The notes: a model not told the origin generated them from the letters alone. A DNA stretch of 41,690 nucleotides from Bacteroidales bacterium UBA1756 (GCA_002314795.1 DCHI01000060.1:1-41690), one strand, 5' to 3'; shown: positions 15,280-23,701, counted from the first letter of the stretch. A program made the numbers and translations.

Positions 15280-17067
15280 TTAATTGATGAAGGCGATAAC
15301 GTCACCTTTTCTTACCTTTTCGCCTTGGCTGACAACTACTTGTAAAAGTTTTCCGCTATAGAGTGCATTGATTTCGTCTTGTCCATAGTATGCCTCCACG
15401 TAGCAGATGATGTCGCCTTCCTTGTAGGCCGTTCCCATTGGCGGGTTCATCCCTTGACCCGTGACAGGGACTTCCCAGAGAACAGTTCCGTCAGCCGTTG
15501 CAATGACGGGTTTGGCATCCGGATTCTTCGCTTGAACGGAGGCAATCAGCTCGGCTCGGTTGACTTCCGGAAGTTTGATTTCCTTGACGATGACTTTGAC
15601 GTTGGATGCTTGTTTCTTCGCTTCCAAATCGCGCTCGAAGTTTTTCTTGGCAGCACCGCTCTTGAAATCAATGTATTGACGTTCGTGCATCGCATATTCG
15701 AAGAGTTCTTCGTCGTCCGGACCGCAGTCCCAACCTTGCTCTTGCATCAGTTTACGATATTTCGGCAGTTCGTCCGGATAGTGGTCTTGCGGCGTATCGG
15801 TGAAAAATTCGTACCCTTTTTCTTTGGCGAGGGAGACGATTTCCGGAGCGAGCGTGCCCGGAAGTGTGCCGGCTTTGCCTAAAATCATATCCCACTGTTT
15901 CGGGTCCATCGCGCTGAAACGCTCCTTGCCCTGTGCCATCTGCATAATGTTCATAAGGGCGATGTTCTTGACGTATTGGCTGAACGGAGTGACCAACGGC
16001 GGATTGCCGACTTTGGGCCACACGTAGGCGACTTCATCGAATAATTTTACCAAAAGTTCGTCTTCGGAAAGTTCTTTTTGTCCGCTGGATTTCAGTGACA
16101 TATTGATGGCTTTGTGTACGCCTTTGAGGTCGGCCATCATTGAACCCATCATTCCTCCCGGAAGGCCGCAGCCAACGAGTAGGGAGGTGCAGATTCTGTT
16201 TTTCGGGTCAATCCAGTATCCGAGGAAGTCGTCCATAAATTCTTGGGTGAGACGACGGACTTCCATATAGGCGTTCATATTGATTTCCGGAACATCGAAG
16301 CCCGCATCTTTCAACATCGCCTGAATGGTGATGACATCCGGGTGAACCATTCCCCAAGAGAGTGGTTCTACGGCCACATCAATGATGTCGGCGCCAGCTT
16401 TGGCAACTTCCATCGTGGAGGCGACGGAAAATCCGGGGCCGGTGTGACCGTGATATTGAACGATGATGTGCGGATATTTGTCCTTGATGGCTTTTACGAG
16501 GCGGCCCAACGTTGCCGGACGCCCTACGCCCGCCATATCTTTCAGTGCGATTTCATCCGCTCCGAAGGCTACTACCTGATCCACAATTCCCATATAATAA
16601 TCTACGGTGTGAATTTCGGAGTGGGTGATGCTCAGTGCCACCTGCGAAATCATTCCGGCCTCTTTGGCATATTTGACTGACAGCTCGAGGTTGCGAGGGT
16701 CATTCAGTCCGCAGAAAGAACGAGCTACGTCAACGCCTTGCGCTTTTTTTACTTTGAACATCAGTTGGCGTACATCGGCAGGAACGGGATCCATACGCAG
16801 TCCGTTCAGCGCGCGTTCCAACATCTGGCACTGGATTCCGGCTTCACGCAACGGTTTCGTCCAAGCCCGCACGGCCTTGTTCGGGTTTTCGCCGTACAAC
16901 AAGTTGACTTGCTCAAAGGCGCCTCCGTTGGTTTCAACGCGGGCAAAACAGCCCATATCAATGATGGCGGGAGCCACTCTAATTAATTGATCCAAACGAG
17001 GTTGGTATTTCCCGGAGGATTGCCACATATCTCTATAGACGAGACAGAATTTGATTTGCTTGCTCAT
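15280..17067 (-). CDS. Oxaloacetate decarboxylase alpha/pyruvate carboxylase B-like protein lacking the biotinyl lysine
   Basis: The 595-residue protein has an HMGL-like TIM-barrel carboxyltransferase domain from the N terminus (LVYRDMWQSSG, GCFARVETNGGAFEQ) with the metal-ligand segment IIVQYHGHTGPG. A PYC_OADA conserved domain and a C-terminal biotinyl/lipoyl-like domain follow. Normal relatives attach biotin to the lysine of an (A/V)MKM motif. Here the equivalent turn reads EAYYGQ (residues 558-563) with no lysine, although flanking elements (EGDIICYV, DEINALYSGKLLQ, KGDVIAFI) are intact. It may use a separate biotin carrier or catalyse another reaction. I chose the ATG of MSKQIKFCLVYRD; eleven further upstream codons look untranslated. 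It heads a trxB-azlCD run. Confidence 0.88.
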   Translation of the reverse strand: MSKQIKFCLVYRDMWQSSGKYQPRLDQLIRVAPAIIDMGCFARVETNGGAFEQVNLLYGENPNKAVRAWTKPLREAGIQCQMLERALNGLRMDPVPADVRQLMFKVKKAQGVDVARSFCGLNDPRNLELSVKYAKEAGMISQVALSITHSEIHTVDYYMGIVDQVVAFGADEIALKDMAGVGRPATLGRLVKAIKDKYPHIIVQYHGHTGPGFSVASTMEVAKAGADIIDVAVEPLSWGMVHPDVITIQAMLKDAGFDVPEINMNAYMEVRRLTQEFMDDFLGYWIDPKNRICTSLLVGCGLPGGMMGSMMADLKGVHKAINMSLKSSGQKELSEDELLVKLFDEVAYVWPKVGNPPLVTPFSQYVKNIALMNIMQMAQGKERFSAMDPKQWDMILGKAGTLPGTLAPEIVSLAKEKGYEFFTDTPQDHYPDELPKYRKLMQEQGWDCGPDDEELFEYAMHERQYIDFKSGAAKKNFERDLEAKKQASNVKVIVKEIKLPEVNRAELIASVQAKNPDAKPVIATADGTVLWEVPVTGQGMNPPMGTAYKEGDIICYVEAYYGQDEINALYSGKLLQVVVSQGEKVRKGDVIAFIN

Positions 17068-17174
17068 AATGCTTTTATGTTTTTTATATATTTTTCTCAA
17101 AAATTATTCAACAATAAGAATTGAATTAAGTTCAATCATCTGTTTGCTTTTTTGACTTGCCGCAAAAAAACGTG

Positions 17175-17182
17175 CAAAGATA
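17175..17182 (-). promoter_or_regulatory. Bacteroides-type -7 element for the carboxylase-trxB-azlCD run
   Basis: The minus strand reads TATCTTTG, an exact TAnnTTTG match, implying a leader of about 100 nt before the ATG at 17067. No convincing -33 element is seen. The rest of the 244-bp gap up to 17311 is AT-rich, with nothing else I can name. Confidence 0.5.
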
Positions 17183-17311
17183 CGAAATTTTTCCACTTGG
17201 GCAGATAACTTTTTTTGAATCTTTTTATGAAAAAAAATCAGGAATGAAGCAACATTTTTTTTGAGTTGCAGTATAAATGACGTTGTTTTTTATCAATTTA
17301 ATTTATCTATT

Positions 17312-18118
17312 ATGAAGAAATCTTTATTTTCTAAACTTTTAGCAACTTTAACTTTGCTCGTTTTTGTAGGAATGACGGCTCAGGCCACCATCGTGCAAGG
17401 AACTATTGGCAATGGCGATTACGAAGGGAGTCAGGCGTATGGACTTGATTTCAATAATGATGGTACAATCGAGTATTACATTACTTTTGGTGCCAATCAG
17501 TATGCCGATTTTACAAATACAACCATTATGTTTTCTTGGACGGAGGGCGGAAACAATGTTTGGACGTCCGGTACGCTGGAAACTGAAGGATGGGATAATG
17601 TTCACGCATTGACCGCTGGCACGTCCATTGGCGCTTCTGCCAATTGGGAAGCTCAAGGTGATGCCTATCTCGTCCCGTTCTACGGCGAGCCCGTCGTTCC
17701 GCTTAACCAAGAGATTTATGTTGGCTTCCGTCTTAAATTTGGTTCCAATGTCCATTATGGCTGGGCAAAAGTGAAAGTTACTGGCTCTGAAACTGCTGGT
17801 TATAGCGCACAGTGGATTTCCTGCGCGTACGAAAATACACCTAATACAGCCATCGCTGCCGGTGCAACGACAAGCCCTACCGCAGTCGCTGACAACGAAC
17901 AACTTTCTGTCTCCGTATATCCCAATCCTGTAACTGATTACGTTGTGGTAGAAGGCGCTAACAATGCCGAAGTCGCTGTTTTTGATATGAATGGCCGCGC
18001 CGTTCAAACCGAAGCTGTCGCTATCGACAATCGCATCGAAATCAATATGAAGGAACAACCTGCCGGTATCTATTTCGTCCGCGTGAATGGCCGTTCCATC
18101 AAAGTCGTCAAGAAATAA
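17312..18118 (+). CDS. Small secreted protein with T9SS type A sorting domain
   Basis: The 268-residue protein has a signal peptide (residues 1-25, ending GMTAQA), then a beta-rich domain of unknown family containing GDYEGSQAYGLDFNNDG and ending in FGSNVHYGWAKVKVTG. A type IX sorting domain covers the last 75 residues or so (SVYPNPVTDY, GIYFVRVNGRSIKVVKK). It should be exported and anchored at, or released from, the surface. The start is the ATG of MKKSLFSKLL; 17 additional upstream codons open only from a TTG and carry no signal-peptide logic. It is followed 24 bp later by a clear terminator. I do not recognise the main domain. Confidence 0.88.
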   Translation: MKKSLFSKLLATLTLLVFVGMTAQATIVQGTIGNGDYEGSQAYGLDFNNDGTIEYYITFGANQYADFTNTTIMFSWTEGGNNVWTSGTLETEGWDNVHALTAGTSIGASANWEAQGDAYLVPFYGEPVVPLNQEIYVGFRLKFGSNVHYGWAKVKVTGSETAGYSAQWISCAYENTPNTAIAAGATTSPTAVADNEQLSVSVYPNPVTDYVVVEGANNAEVAVFDMNGRAVQTEAVAIDNRIEINMKEQPAGIYFVRVNGRSIKVVKK

Positions 18119-18142
18119 TTTTCTTCATTTTAAACTACCGAT

Positions 18143-18177
18143 ACCGAGGTTCGTCCGAGCGGGCCTCGGTTTTTTTT
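18143..18177 (+). terminator. Rho-independent terminator after the small T9SS protein gene
   Basis: Stem ACCGAGG/CCTCGGT (18143-18149 with 18164-18170), 14-nt loop, then a run of eight T residues (18170-18177). The next gene's ATG is only 13 nt further on. Confidence 0.92.
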
Positions 18178-18190
18178 GAAAATTTCTAAG

Positions 18191-18619
18191 ATGAATCGTA
18201 AGTTTTTATTTCTTTTGCTGTTCTGTTTCTCTATAATGATGGGGACAATGGCACAAACAACTGTTTATCAGAAAGATAAATGGGGAACCAAATTGTATTA
18301 TGTGGATGAAAACAATACGGTTCATCTCAAAGACCAATGGGGCGAAAAGCTGTATTTCTTTGATGGAAAGACCATTCGTATGAAAGACAAATGGGGACAA
18401 GCCCTCGCCTATATGGACGGGAATACGGTTCGTGTGAAGGACCAGTGGGGCGAAAAATTGTACTATTTTGACGGAAATACGGTCCGTCAAAAGGATCAGT
18501 GGGGTGAAAAACTCTATTATTTGGATGGTAACACGTTGAAAATGAAAGATAAATGGGGAAGCCCCGTCTTTTATTTTGACGGCATTCCGGAACGTTGGAT
18601 GATTGTTTGCGTCATATAG
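18191..18619 (+). CDS. Secreted 18-residue-repeat protein (KD[KQ]WG repeats)
   Basis: The 142-residue protein has a signal peptide (residues 1-22, ending GTMAQ). It is then almost entirely six tandem units with consensus KD[KQ]WGxxLxYxDGNTVRx (residues 28-131), and a short tail ends MIVCVI. The regular Trp, aromatic and Asp-Gly positions suggest one beta hairpin per unit, closing into a small propeller or flower-like fold, as in structurally described beta-flower and WG-type repeat proteins. That comparison is inference. The start is the first ATG (MNRKFLFLLLF); an in-frame TTG lies inside the preceding terminator's T-run. An ECF sigma factor follows 85 bp later. No function is known. Confidence 0.85.
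   Translation: MNRKFLFLLLFCFSIMMGTMAQTTVYQKDKWGTKLYYVDENNTVHLKDQWGEKLYFFDGKTIRMKDKWGQALAYMDGNTVRVKDQWGEKLYYFDGNTVRQKDQWGEKLYYLDGNTLKMKDKWGSPVFYFDGIPERWMIVCVI
18272..18583 (+). repeat. Six tandem 54-bp (18-codon) repeats
   Basis: Units start at residues 28, 47, 65, 83, 101 and 119 of the repeat protein. The first has one extra residue and the last is incomplete. Each opens with codons for K-D-K/Q-W-G. Synonymous differences between units show the array is not freshly duplicated. Confidence 0.88.
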
Positions 18620-18626
18620 CGATTTT

Positions 18627-18660
18627 TTTGTGAAAGAAAATCCAATGCGGATTTACTTTG
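18627..18660 (+). promoter_or_regulatory. Possible promoter of the ECF sigma gene
   Basis: A -33 TTTG (18627-18630), a 22-bp spacer and TTACTTTG (18653-18660, one mismatch to TAnnTTTG) lie 44 bp before the ATG at 18705. The fit is reasonable but not perfect. Confidence 0.4.
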
Positions 18661-18704
18661 GCACAATATTTGTAAATCTGCACCCGTCTTTAAAATTAAA
18701 GTCT

Positions 18705-19232
18705 ATGGAAACAAAACAAATCATTCATCGAGTATTGGAATTTGAAGATCGTCTCCGCCAATACGCTTACTCATTGACTACGAATCAGGAAGATGCAAAT
18801 GACTTACTGCAGGATACTTACTTGAAAGTGATGCAATATGCAGACCGTTTTTCAGAGGATACCAACCTCAAGGCCTGGGTATTCACCATTATGCGTAACA
18901 CGTTCATCAATGGCTATCGAAGAAAATGCCGCAGCAAGGTGTTCACCGATGAAAGCGAGGATGGCTATTGCTTGAACCAAGTGCCTAATACTCCGTGTGA
19001 TGCGACTGATATGCACCTCTACGTGAATGAAATCTCCAAAGCGATTTCTACGATGAAAGAACCGCAGCGTGTCGCTTTTGAAATGTTTATGGATGGCTTC
19101 AAATATTATGAAATTGCTGATATTCTGAATCTTTCCATCGGGACGGTTAAGAGTCGCATTCACTTCGCCCGTCAGAAATTGATGAACACGCTTTCTGATT
19201 ACAGTCCGGATCTTCTTCCGCTTTCTGCTTAG
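18705..19232 (+). CDS. ECF-type RNA polymerase sigma factor
   Basis: The 175-residue protein redirects RNA polymerase to a subset of promoters. Region 2 is about residues 10-75, with the -10-recognition helices DANDLLQDTYLKVMQYADRF and AWVFTIMRNTFIN. Region 4 is about 105-165, with the helix-turn-helix YYEIADILNLSIGTVKSRIH. The start is the ATG of METKQIIHRV; longer in-frame versions lack family similarity. No anti-sigma (FecR-like) or SusCD gene follows, so its signal is unknown. Its last 86 bp overlap the 3' end of the convergent ligase gene. The upstream repeat protein is the only close same-strand neighbour. Confidence 0.93.
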   Translation: METKQIIHRVLEFEDRLRQYAYSLTTNQEDANDLLQDTYLKVMQYADRFSEDTNLKAWVFTIMRNTFINGYRRKCRSKVFTDESEDGYCLNQVPNTPCDATDMHLYVNEISKAISTMKEPQRVAFEMFMDGFKYYEIADILNLSIGTVKSRIHFARQKLMNTLSDYSPDLLPLSA

Positions 19233-20472
19233 CATTTGCATAGAGCAGCAGAAGCAACGCCATCACCGGAATGAAGTTGGAACCCGCTCGTGTTTCCAAC
19301 ATCGACTCCACCAGCATATTGGTTCCGATGATGAAGCTATAAAGCACAAGAATGAAACTTTTTTTCCGGATACCGGCAACTGCCAAGTAGCCAATGAAAA
19401 GCAAGAGTGGTGCTATTCCCGCAATTCCTAAACTGACAGAATACTGAAGGTACTGATTATGGCAGTTCAGCTTTTTATCCAAAATATAAGTATATCCTTT
19501 TTCTTCATAGGCCTGACATAAAACCTCTGTCGCGTCCCCCGTGCCCGTTCCGAAAGGGAGATTTTTCACCGTGATTTCGCAGGCCGTCTGCCAAACCGCT
19601 ACTCGCTGGCTCGTCCCGTCGTCGGGATTGCTTTTGCTGCTTGTCTGTAAGCGATAGATGGATTCGGAAATCCGGTTCATAGGCAGCCGCGTGCTTTTGA
19701 TGGCACCAACTCCTATCGCCGTACATAGAACCATCACGAGAATGGAAATCCAAACTCTTCTTTTGCGATGGTTGATTGTGTGCAGCAGCATACAGATAAA
19801 AATAATTCCGAATAGGAGCAGTCCCGCCTTTGATTGCAGGAAAAAGATTTCAACCGGAAGAAGAAAAATAGATGTTATTAAACAGATTTTCAGAATGTTG
19901 TTGTAATCTTTCCAATTATTTAATAATAAAAGAATGGACAAAACCCAGCCCAAAGTGCAGTACATTGACAAATAGGAGGGATGTGTTTTGAAGTGCGTGG
20001 CGTTGATGTAAAACAGCTCTCCGACATCACCTGTCCGTGCAAAATTGGCAGAGGATATGACAATATTTCCGATTGCCGTGGCAGTCGTTGCCAAACAAAA
20101 AACGAGCGCTACAATTTTTAATTTTTTTGAGTTGATTTTTCCGGCCAAAGGAAGAATGCAGAGAGGCGCCGCCAAAAACCATAGTTTGCATTCCCAATCC
20201 GAAATGGCTTTGGAAACATCGTCAGAATAGATTGTTCCAATGAGGCAAAGAAGGAAAAACGAGATCGTGATTCCGAATGGCCAAAGAAGTCCCTCGTTTC
20301 TGATTGTACCAAAATGTTCCTTCCAACGGTTGTCAACAATCAGCAGCAGCAGCCAAAGAATGGCGATGGGGAGCATCAGAAAGCGCGTAAACGGAAGAGT
20401 TCCCGCGGTCAGCAGTAGCAGTCCGTAACTTATTCCTGTATAAGAAAACTTCTCTCCAATCGTTTTTTTCAT
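19147..20472 (-). CDS. O-antigen ligase/polymerase-like membrane protein (Wzy_C type)
   Basis: The 441-residue protein has about eleven membrane segments and a long periplasmic loop (about 255-340) with the ligase-family signatures SQRVAVWQTA (R290) and CHNQYLQYSVSLG (H338), followed by GIAGIAPLLLF. Such proteins join O-antigen or another surface glycan to a lipid or protein acceptor at the outer face of the inner membrane. It is the last gene of the pth-barrel-porin run, 9 bp after the porin gene. The final 28 or so codons (from about KAEEDPDCN) lie antisense to the sigma factor's helix-turn-helix and are probably a dispensable tail. Ligase and Wzy polymerase roles cannot be separated from sequence. 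Confidence 0.82.
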   Translation of the reverse strand: MKKTIGEKFSYTGISYGLLLLTAGTLPFTRFLMLPIAILWLLLLIVDNRWKEHFGTIRNEGLLWPFGITISFFLLCLIGTIYSDDVSKAISDWECKLWFLAAPLCILPLAGKINSKKLKIVALVFCLATTATAIGNIVISSANFARTGDVGELFYINATHFKTHPSYLSMYCTLGWVLSILLLLNNWKDYNNILKICLITSIFLLPVEIFFLQSKAGLLLFGIIFICMLLHTINHRKRRVWISILVMVLCTAIGVGAIKSTRLPMNRISESIYRLQTSSKSNPDDGTSQRVAVWQTACEITVKNLPFGTGTGDATEVLCQAYEEKGYTYILDKKLNCHNQYLQYSVSLGIAGIAPLLLFIGYLAVAGIRKKSFILVLYSFIIGTNMLVESMLETRAGSNFIPVMALLLLLYANAKQKAEEDPDCNQKACSSISDGRSECDS

Positions 20473-20481
20473 CGTGTCGGT

Positions 20482-22392
20482 TTAGTCAAAAAAGCGCCAG
20501 GTGATGCCGATGATGAACCGACGGTTTTGCATAGGGTAGTCAGGCGTTGTGAAGTAGTTGTATCGGAGTAGCCCGCAAAGTGCGTGGGTGACTTTGAAAT
20601 AGATGCTGATTCTTTGCACCTGCAAAGCGATGTGCGGGTCAAAGTAGAGATAGTTTCCGACTTTGACATCTTCTTGCGTGCAGAAGGTTTTCAGCATCGG
20701 ACAATAGGTGTCGGCATAATAACTGGTGTTGTATGCCAGACTGAATCCCACTTGGAATTTCGCCTTGTTTTTGAAAATGTTCAAACGGTAGAAAGCATCT
20801 AATTTTCCAGCAAAAATGGGAACGTGGAATGCCGGATTGTTTGAATATTGCAGGTAAACGTTCGCTTTCGCGCCGAACCCTTTGATATAGACGGGCGCGG
20901 ACAAGTGCAACTGAATGATATTGGCGTACTTGTCAACTAATTGTGGTGTCCAAGTGGAATCAATGATAGCAAAGTTGTGGAGAAGGAAATAGTTGACCTC
21001 GGCCTTGTATCCCTCTCTTTCCCAATAAGCTGAAAAGCGCAGAATGTTTTGTTTTTTTGCCCAGTTGATATTCCAATACATCGAGTTTGAGAAGAAATGG
21101 GAGTACATATAATCAGGCGTTTGGAAGTAGTAGTCGATGTCAGCACCTAAATAATGGTTGTGCGGTCGGTTGATGGCCCAGATGACGGCCGCGTTGGCAT
21201 TCAAGTCGTTGTTGTGATAGCCCCCTAAGGTGTAATTGATTTTTGCGTGAATGTCCATTCTTGAGAAGAGACGGACGTGAACTTGGGCGAACGGAATGAA
21301 AGCGTTGCCCGTGTAGCTACCGGCTTGGTAGCGGGCGTATTCGTGCGTGAGTCCGCCGGTAAAATGAAGGAAGTATTTCTTGTCGTTATCGTCTTGGAGC
21401 GGTTTGAATGAAGACCATTGAAGCGTGTTTGAAATCGTGTAGTAGCGCATCGTGTCTGCGGTGGTATCGGAAATGAAATAGTTTGTCCGGTAATAGCTGC
21501 TGTCTAAGTTGAAATCGTTGTAATTGGTTCTCTGGTGCTTGAATTGGAAACTGTGCGTGATGGTGCCCCAGTAGCTCTCTTTTCCCTTCTTTTTATTTTG
21601 TGAAATGATGTTTACATATTGTTGGAAAAGAAGGTCGTGAGTCAGCAGCTTCGAAGTGGCATTGTACAGTTTCATATTGTACCCTTTGAGGTCTTCCAGT
21701 TTGAGTTGATTGACGTATTCCTCCATATCCAGCAGTCCGCCGTTCTCTTCCAAATTGAAATAGTTGATGATGTAGCTCAGTTTGAAACCATAAATGTGGG
21801 AAGGGATTTCGTAGTGGACGAGGGCGTCGAAAACGATGTCGCTGGCTTTTTGGTGGGTGTAATAGCCGTCGTTGGAAAATCCGCGCAAATTGAATGCGTA
21901 GTTGACTTTGTCCTTGATGTTTTGGGCGTGTGTCGCTTGAAATGTGTATTCGTTGGCAATTCCGTACTCGAATGCCAGGTTCGTGTAACTGGTTTTCAAC
22001 TTGTAGTACTTCAGGTCGCCCTGTTCTTTGAAATATAGCGGGTAGGGAATAGAAAAGAGAGAAAAACCGGGATCCTTTTTGTAAGTAAAATTCATCGGTT
22101 TGTGCGCTTGCCCGTGGATGCCGAGCGTCTGATACAGATTGTCGGTGCTCAAAAGCGGATCATACTGTGCGATGAGGTTCATCGTCGTGTCAATCGGCTT
22201 AAAGTTGATGGACTTGAAAAAAACGGTGCCTAATTCGGTATAGTAGGTGGGCAAATAGGCGGGAGAAATGGCCATCGCCGAATCAATGGTTTTGTGAAAC
22301 AAGTCCTCTTCCTGCTTCTCTTCCTCCTGAGCGGCCAAGCGCGTCAGGCACAAAGAAACGAGTATGAAAAAGAAGATGCTTTTCTTGAACAT
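20482..22392 (-). CDS. Putative outer-membrane porin (Bacteroidetes Porin_10-like)
   Basis: The 636-residue protein has a signal peptide (residues 1-21, ending TRLAAQ), a charged linker (EEEKQEED), then alternating aromatic beta strands through to a C-terminal phenylalanine motif (GITWRFFD). The pattern matches the large putative porins of Bacteroidetes, which form an outer-membrane beta barrel of unknown substrate. It starts 17 bp after the small barrel gene and ends 9 bp before the ligase gene, so pth, both barrels and the ligase look like one unit. Confidence 0.8.
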   Translation of the reverse strand: MFKKSIFFFILVSLCLTRLAAQEEEKQEEDLFHKTIDSAMAISPAYLPTYYTELGTVFFKSINFKPIDTTMNLIAQYDPLLSTDNLYQTLGIHGQAHKPMNFTYKKDPGFSLFSIPYPLYFKEQGDLKYYKLKTSYTNLAFEYGIANEYTFQATHAQNIKDKVNYAFNLRGFSNDGYYTHQKASDIVFDALVHYEIPSHIYGFKLSYIINYFNLEENGGLLDMEEYVNQLKLEDLKGYNMKLYNATSKLLTHDLLFQQYVNIISQNKKKGKESYWGTITHSFQFKHQRTNYNDFNLDSSYYRTNYFISDTTADTMRYYTISNTLQWSSFKPLQDDNDKKYFLHFTGGLTHEYARYQAGSYTGNAFIPFAQVHVRLFSRMDIHAKINYTLGGYHNNDLNANAAVIWAINRPHNHYLGADIDYYFQTPDYMYSHFFSNSMYWNINWAKKQNILRFSAYWEREGYKAEVNYFLLHNFAIIDSTWTPQLVDKYANIIQLHLSAPVYIKGFGAKANVYLQYSNNPAFHVPIFAGKLDAFYRLNIFKNKAKFQVGFSLAYNTSYYADTYCPMLKTFCTQEDVKVGNYLYFDPHIALQVQRISIYFKVTHALCGLLRYNYFTTPDYPMQNRRFIIGITWRFFD

Positions 22393-22409
22393 AATTCCGG
22401 CAGATGTTT

Positions 22410-23075
22410 TTATAACTGTACGCCCAATGTGATGTTGAGGTACTGTTGTTTAATGGACGTTACGTTTGAAAAATAGGGTTTTAGGTTAATCTGGTATCCG
22501 GCTCCGATCGTGACGAACTTGATGCGAAAGTCAAGTCCCGCTGTAAACAGACACTGATGTCGGGTCAGGTTGTCTCTTCCATATCCGATGTCATTTTTGG
22601 AACAGTGAATGAGTGGTTTGTAGATGATTCCGGTGTAGGGGAGGAAAGCACATAATTCACCGACACGCAACTGTCCCACCACTTTGAACGGAATTTGCAA
22701 ATATCGGCTCTCCACGGTTTCCCCATTGACGTCGGTCTCATTCGGACCGCTAATCGAATAGTAGCATTTGTGAAAAATGTATTCGATGCCGGTTTCTCCA
22801 AAAATATAATGGTATCCGCCACGTACGTAGAATCCGAACATTCCGGAAAAATGTGTTTTCATATAGTCATAGTCGGATAGCCACTTCGAAGTGAGGTTGA
22901 GGTCGGTTCCAATGTGAACGCCGTATTGCAAGTACTCGTCCAGGTCGTCTCCGTGACGGCTTTGCGAAAGGGCGATTGTGTTCCTGCTTCGGACCAAGGA
23001 GTCCGGACTGCCTGCGAAAACGTGTCCGAGCAATGCGAACAGAATGAGAATGGTGATAAAGGCCTTACTGTTCAT
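22410..23075 (-). CDS. Small outer-membrane beta-barrel protein (PorT-like fold)
   Basis: The 221-residue protein has a signal peptide (residues 1-21, ending GHVFA) and about eight amphipathic strands. Recognisable stretches are YLQYGVHIGTDLNLTSKW, HYIFGETGIEYIF and the final strand YLNITLGVQL. This is the size and look of the PorT-like outer-membrane barrel family. Its start overlaps the pth stop codon by 11 bp, which indicates translational coupling. Whether it serves the type IX secretion machine or another purpose is open. Confidence 0.75.
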   Translation of the reverse strand: MNSKAFITILILFALLGHVFAGSPDSLVRSRNTIALSQSRHGDDLDEYLQYGVHIGTDLNLTSKWLSDYDYMKTHFSGMFGFYVRGGYHYIFGETGIEYIFHKCYYSISGPNETDVNGETVESRYLQIPFKVVGQLRVGELCAFLPYTGIIYKPLIHCSKNDIGYGRDNLTRHQCLFTAGLDFRIKFVTIGAGYQINLKPYFSNVTSIKQQYLNITLGVQL

Positions 23076-23682
23076 TACTTTTTTCTTCTGGAGCTTTGCT
23101 CTGTTTTTTTGTATTGAACTGATTCATTGTTTGTTGTATGCCAGCCGTCGTAAAAGATAACACCATTTGGGCTGCCGTATCAATGGCGGGCTGGATGGAA
23201 GTCTTCATCTCTTCGGACGAAAATTTCCCCAAAACATAGTCAATCTGGTAACCTTGTGCGAAGTCGTGCCCGATTCCGAAACGAAGCCGAGGAAAATCGC
23301 TGTTGCCTAAGGTTTCAATGATGTGGTTGAGTCCGTTGTGAGATCCGCCGCTTCCTTTGGCTCGCATACGAAGCCACCCGGGTTGCAGGTCCAGGTCGTC
23401 GCAGATGACCAAGATATTCTCTTCAGGTACATTCTCGTGGTCCATCCAGTAGCGCACCGCTTTCCCACTGAGGTTCATATAGGTAGTAGGCATTGCTAAA
23501 ATGAGCGTGCGTCCCTTGTATTTCCCTTCCGCAATGTAGGCGTGCCGGTCGGTGCGAAACGTGACTCCCAATTTCGTAGCAATCGCGTTAACTACTTCAA
23601 AACCAATGTTGTGTCGTGTTCCTGTATATTGATTTTCGGCATTCCCCAACCCGAAAATGATGAACTTTCTACAATTTTCCAC
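23065..23682 (-). CDS. pth: Peptidyl-tRNA hydrolase
   Basis: The 205-residue cytoplasmic enzyme releases peptides from stalled peptidyl-tRNA. Catalytic-site residues are all present: N14 in GLGNAENQYTGTRHN, H24, N70 in TTYMNLSG, D95 in CDDLDL, and H115-N116 in GGSHNGL. The start is GTG (23680-23682), since no in-frame ATG precedes the conserved FIIFGLGN segment and the -7 element lies just upstream. The C-terminal 20 or so residues (KKQSKAPEEKSNEQ) are a charged extension beyond the family core. It overlaps the next gene by 11 bp. Confidence 0.96.
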   Translation of the reverse strand: MENCRKFIIFGLGNAENQYTGTRHNIGFEVVNAIATKLGVTFRTDRHAYIAEGKYKGRTLILAMPTTYMNLSGKAVRYWMDHENVPEENILVICDDLDLQPGWLRMRAKGSGGSHNGLNHIIETLGNSDFPRLRFGIGHDFAQGYQIDYVLGKFSSEEMKTSIQPAIDTAAQMVLSFTTAGIQQTMNQFNTKKQSKAPEEKSNEQ

Positions 23683-23701
23683 TATTAAAAAAATTAGGTT
23701 G

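Noticed and set aside
18705..19232. Sigma/anti-sigma/SusCD polysaccharide locus
   Set aside because: There is no FecR-like anti-sigma, SusC or SusD gene next to the ECF sigma factor.
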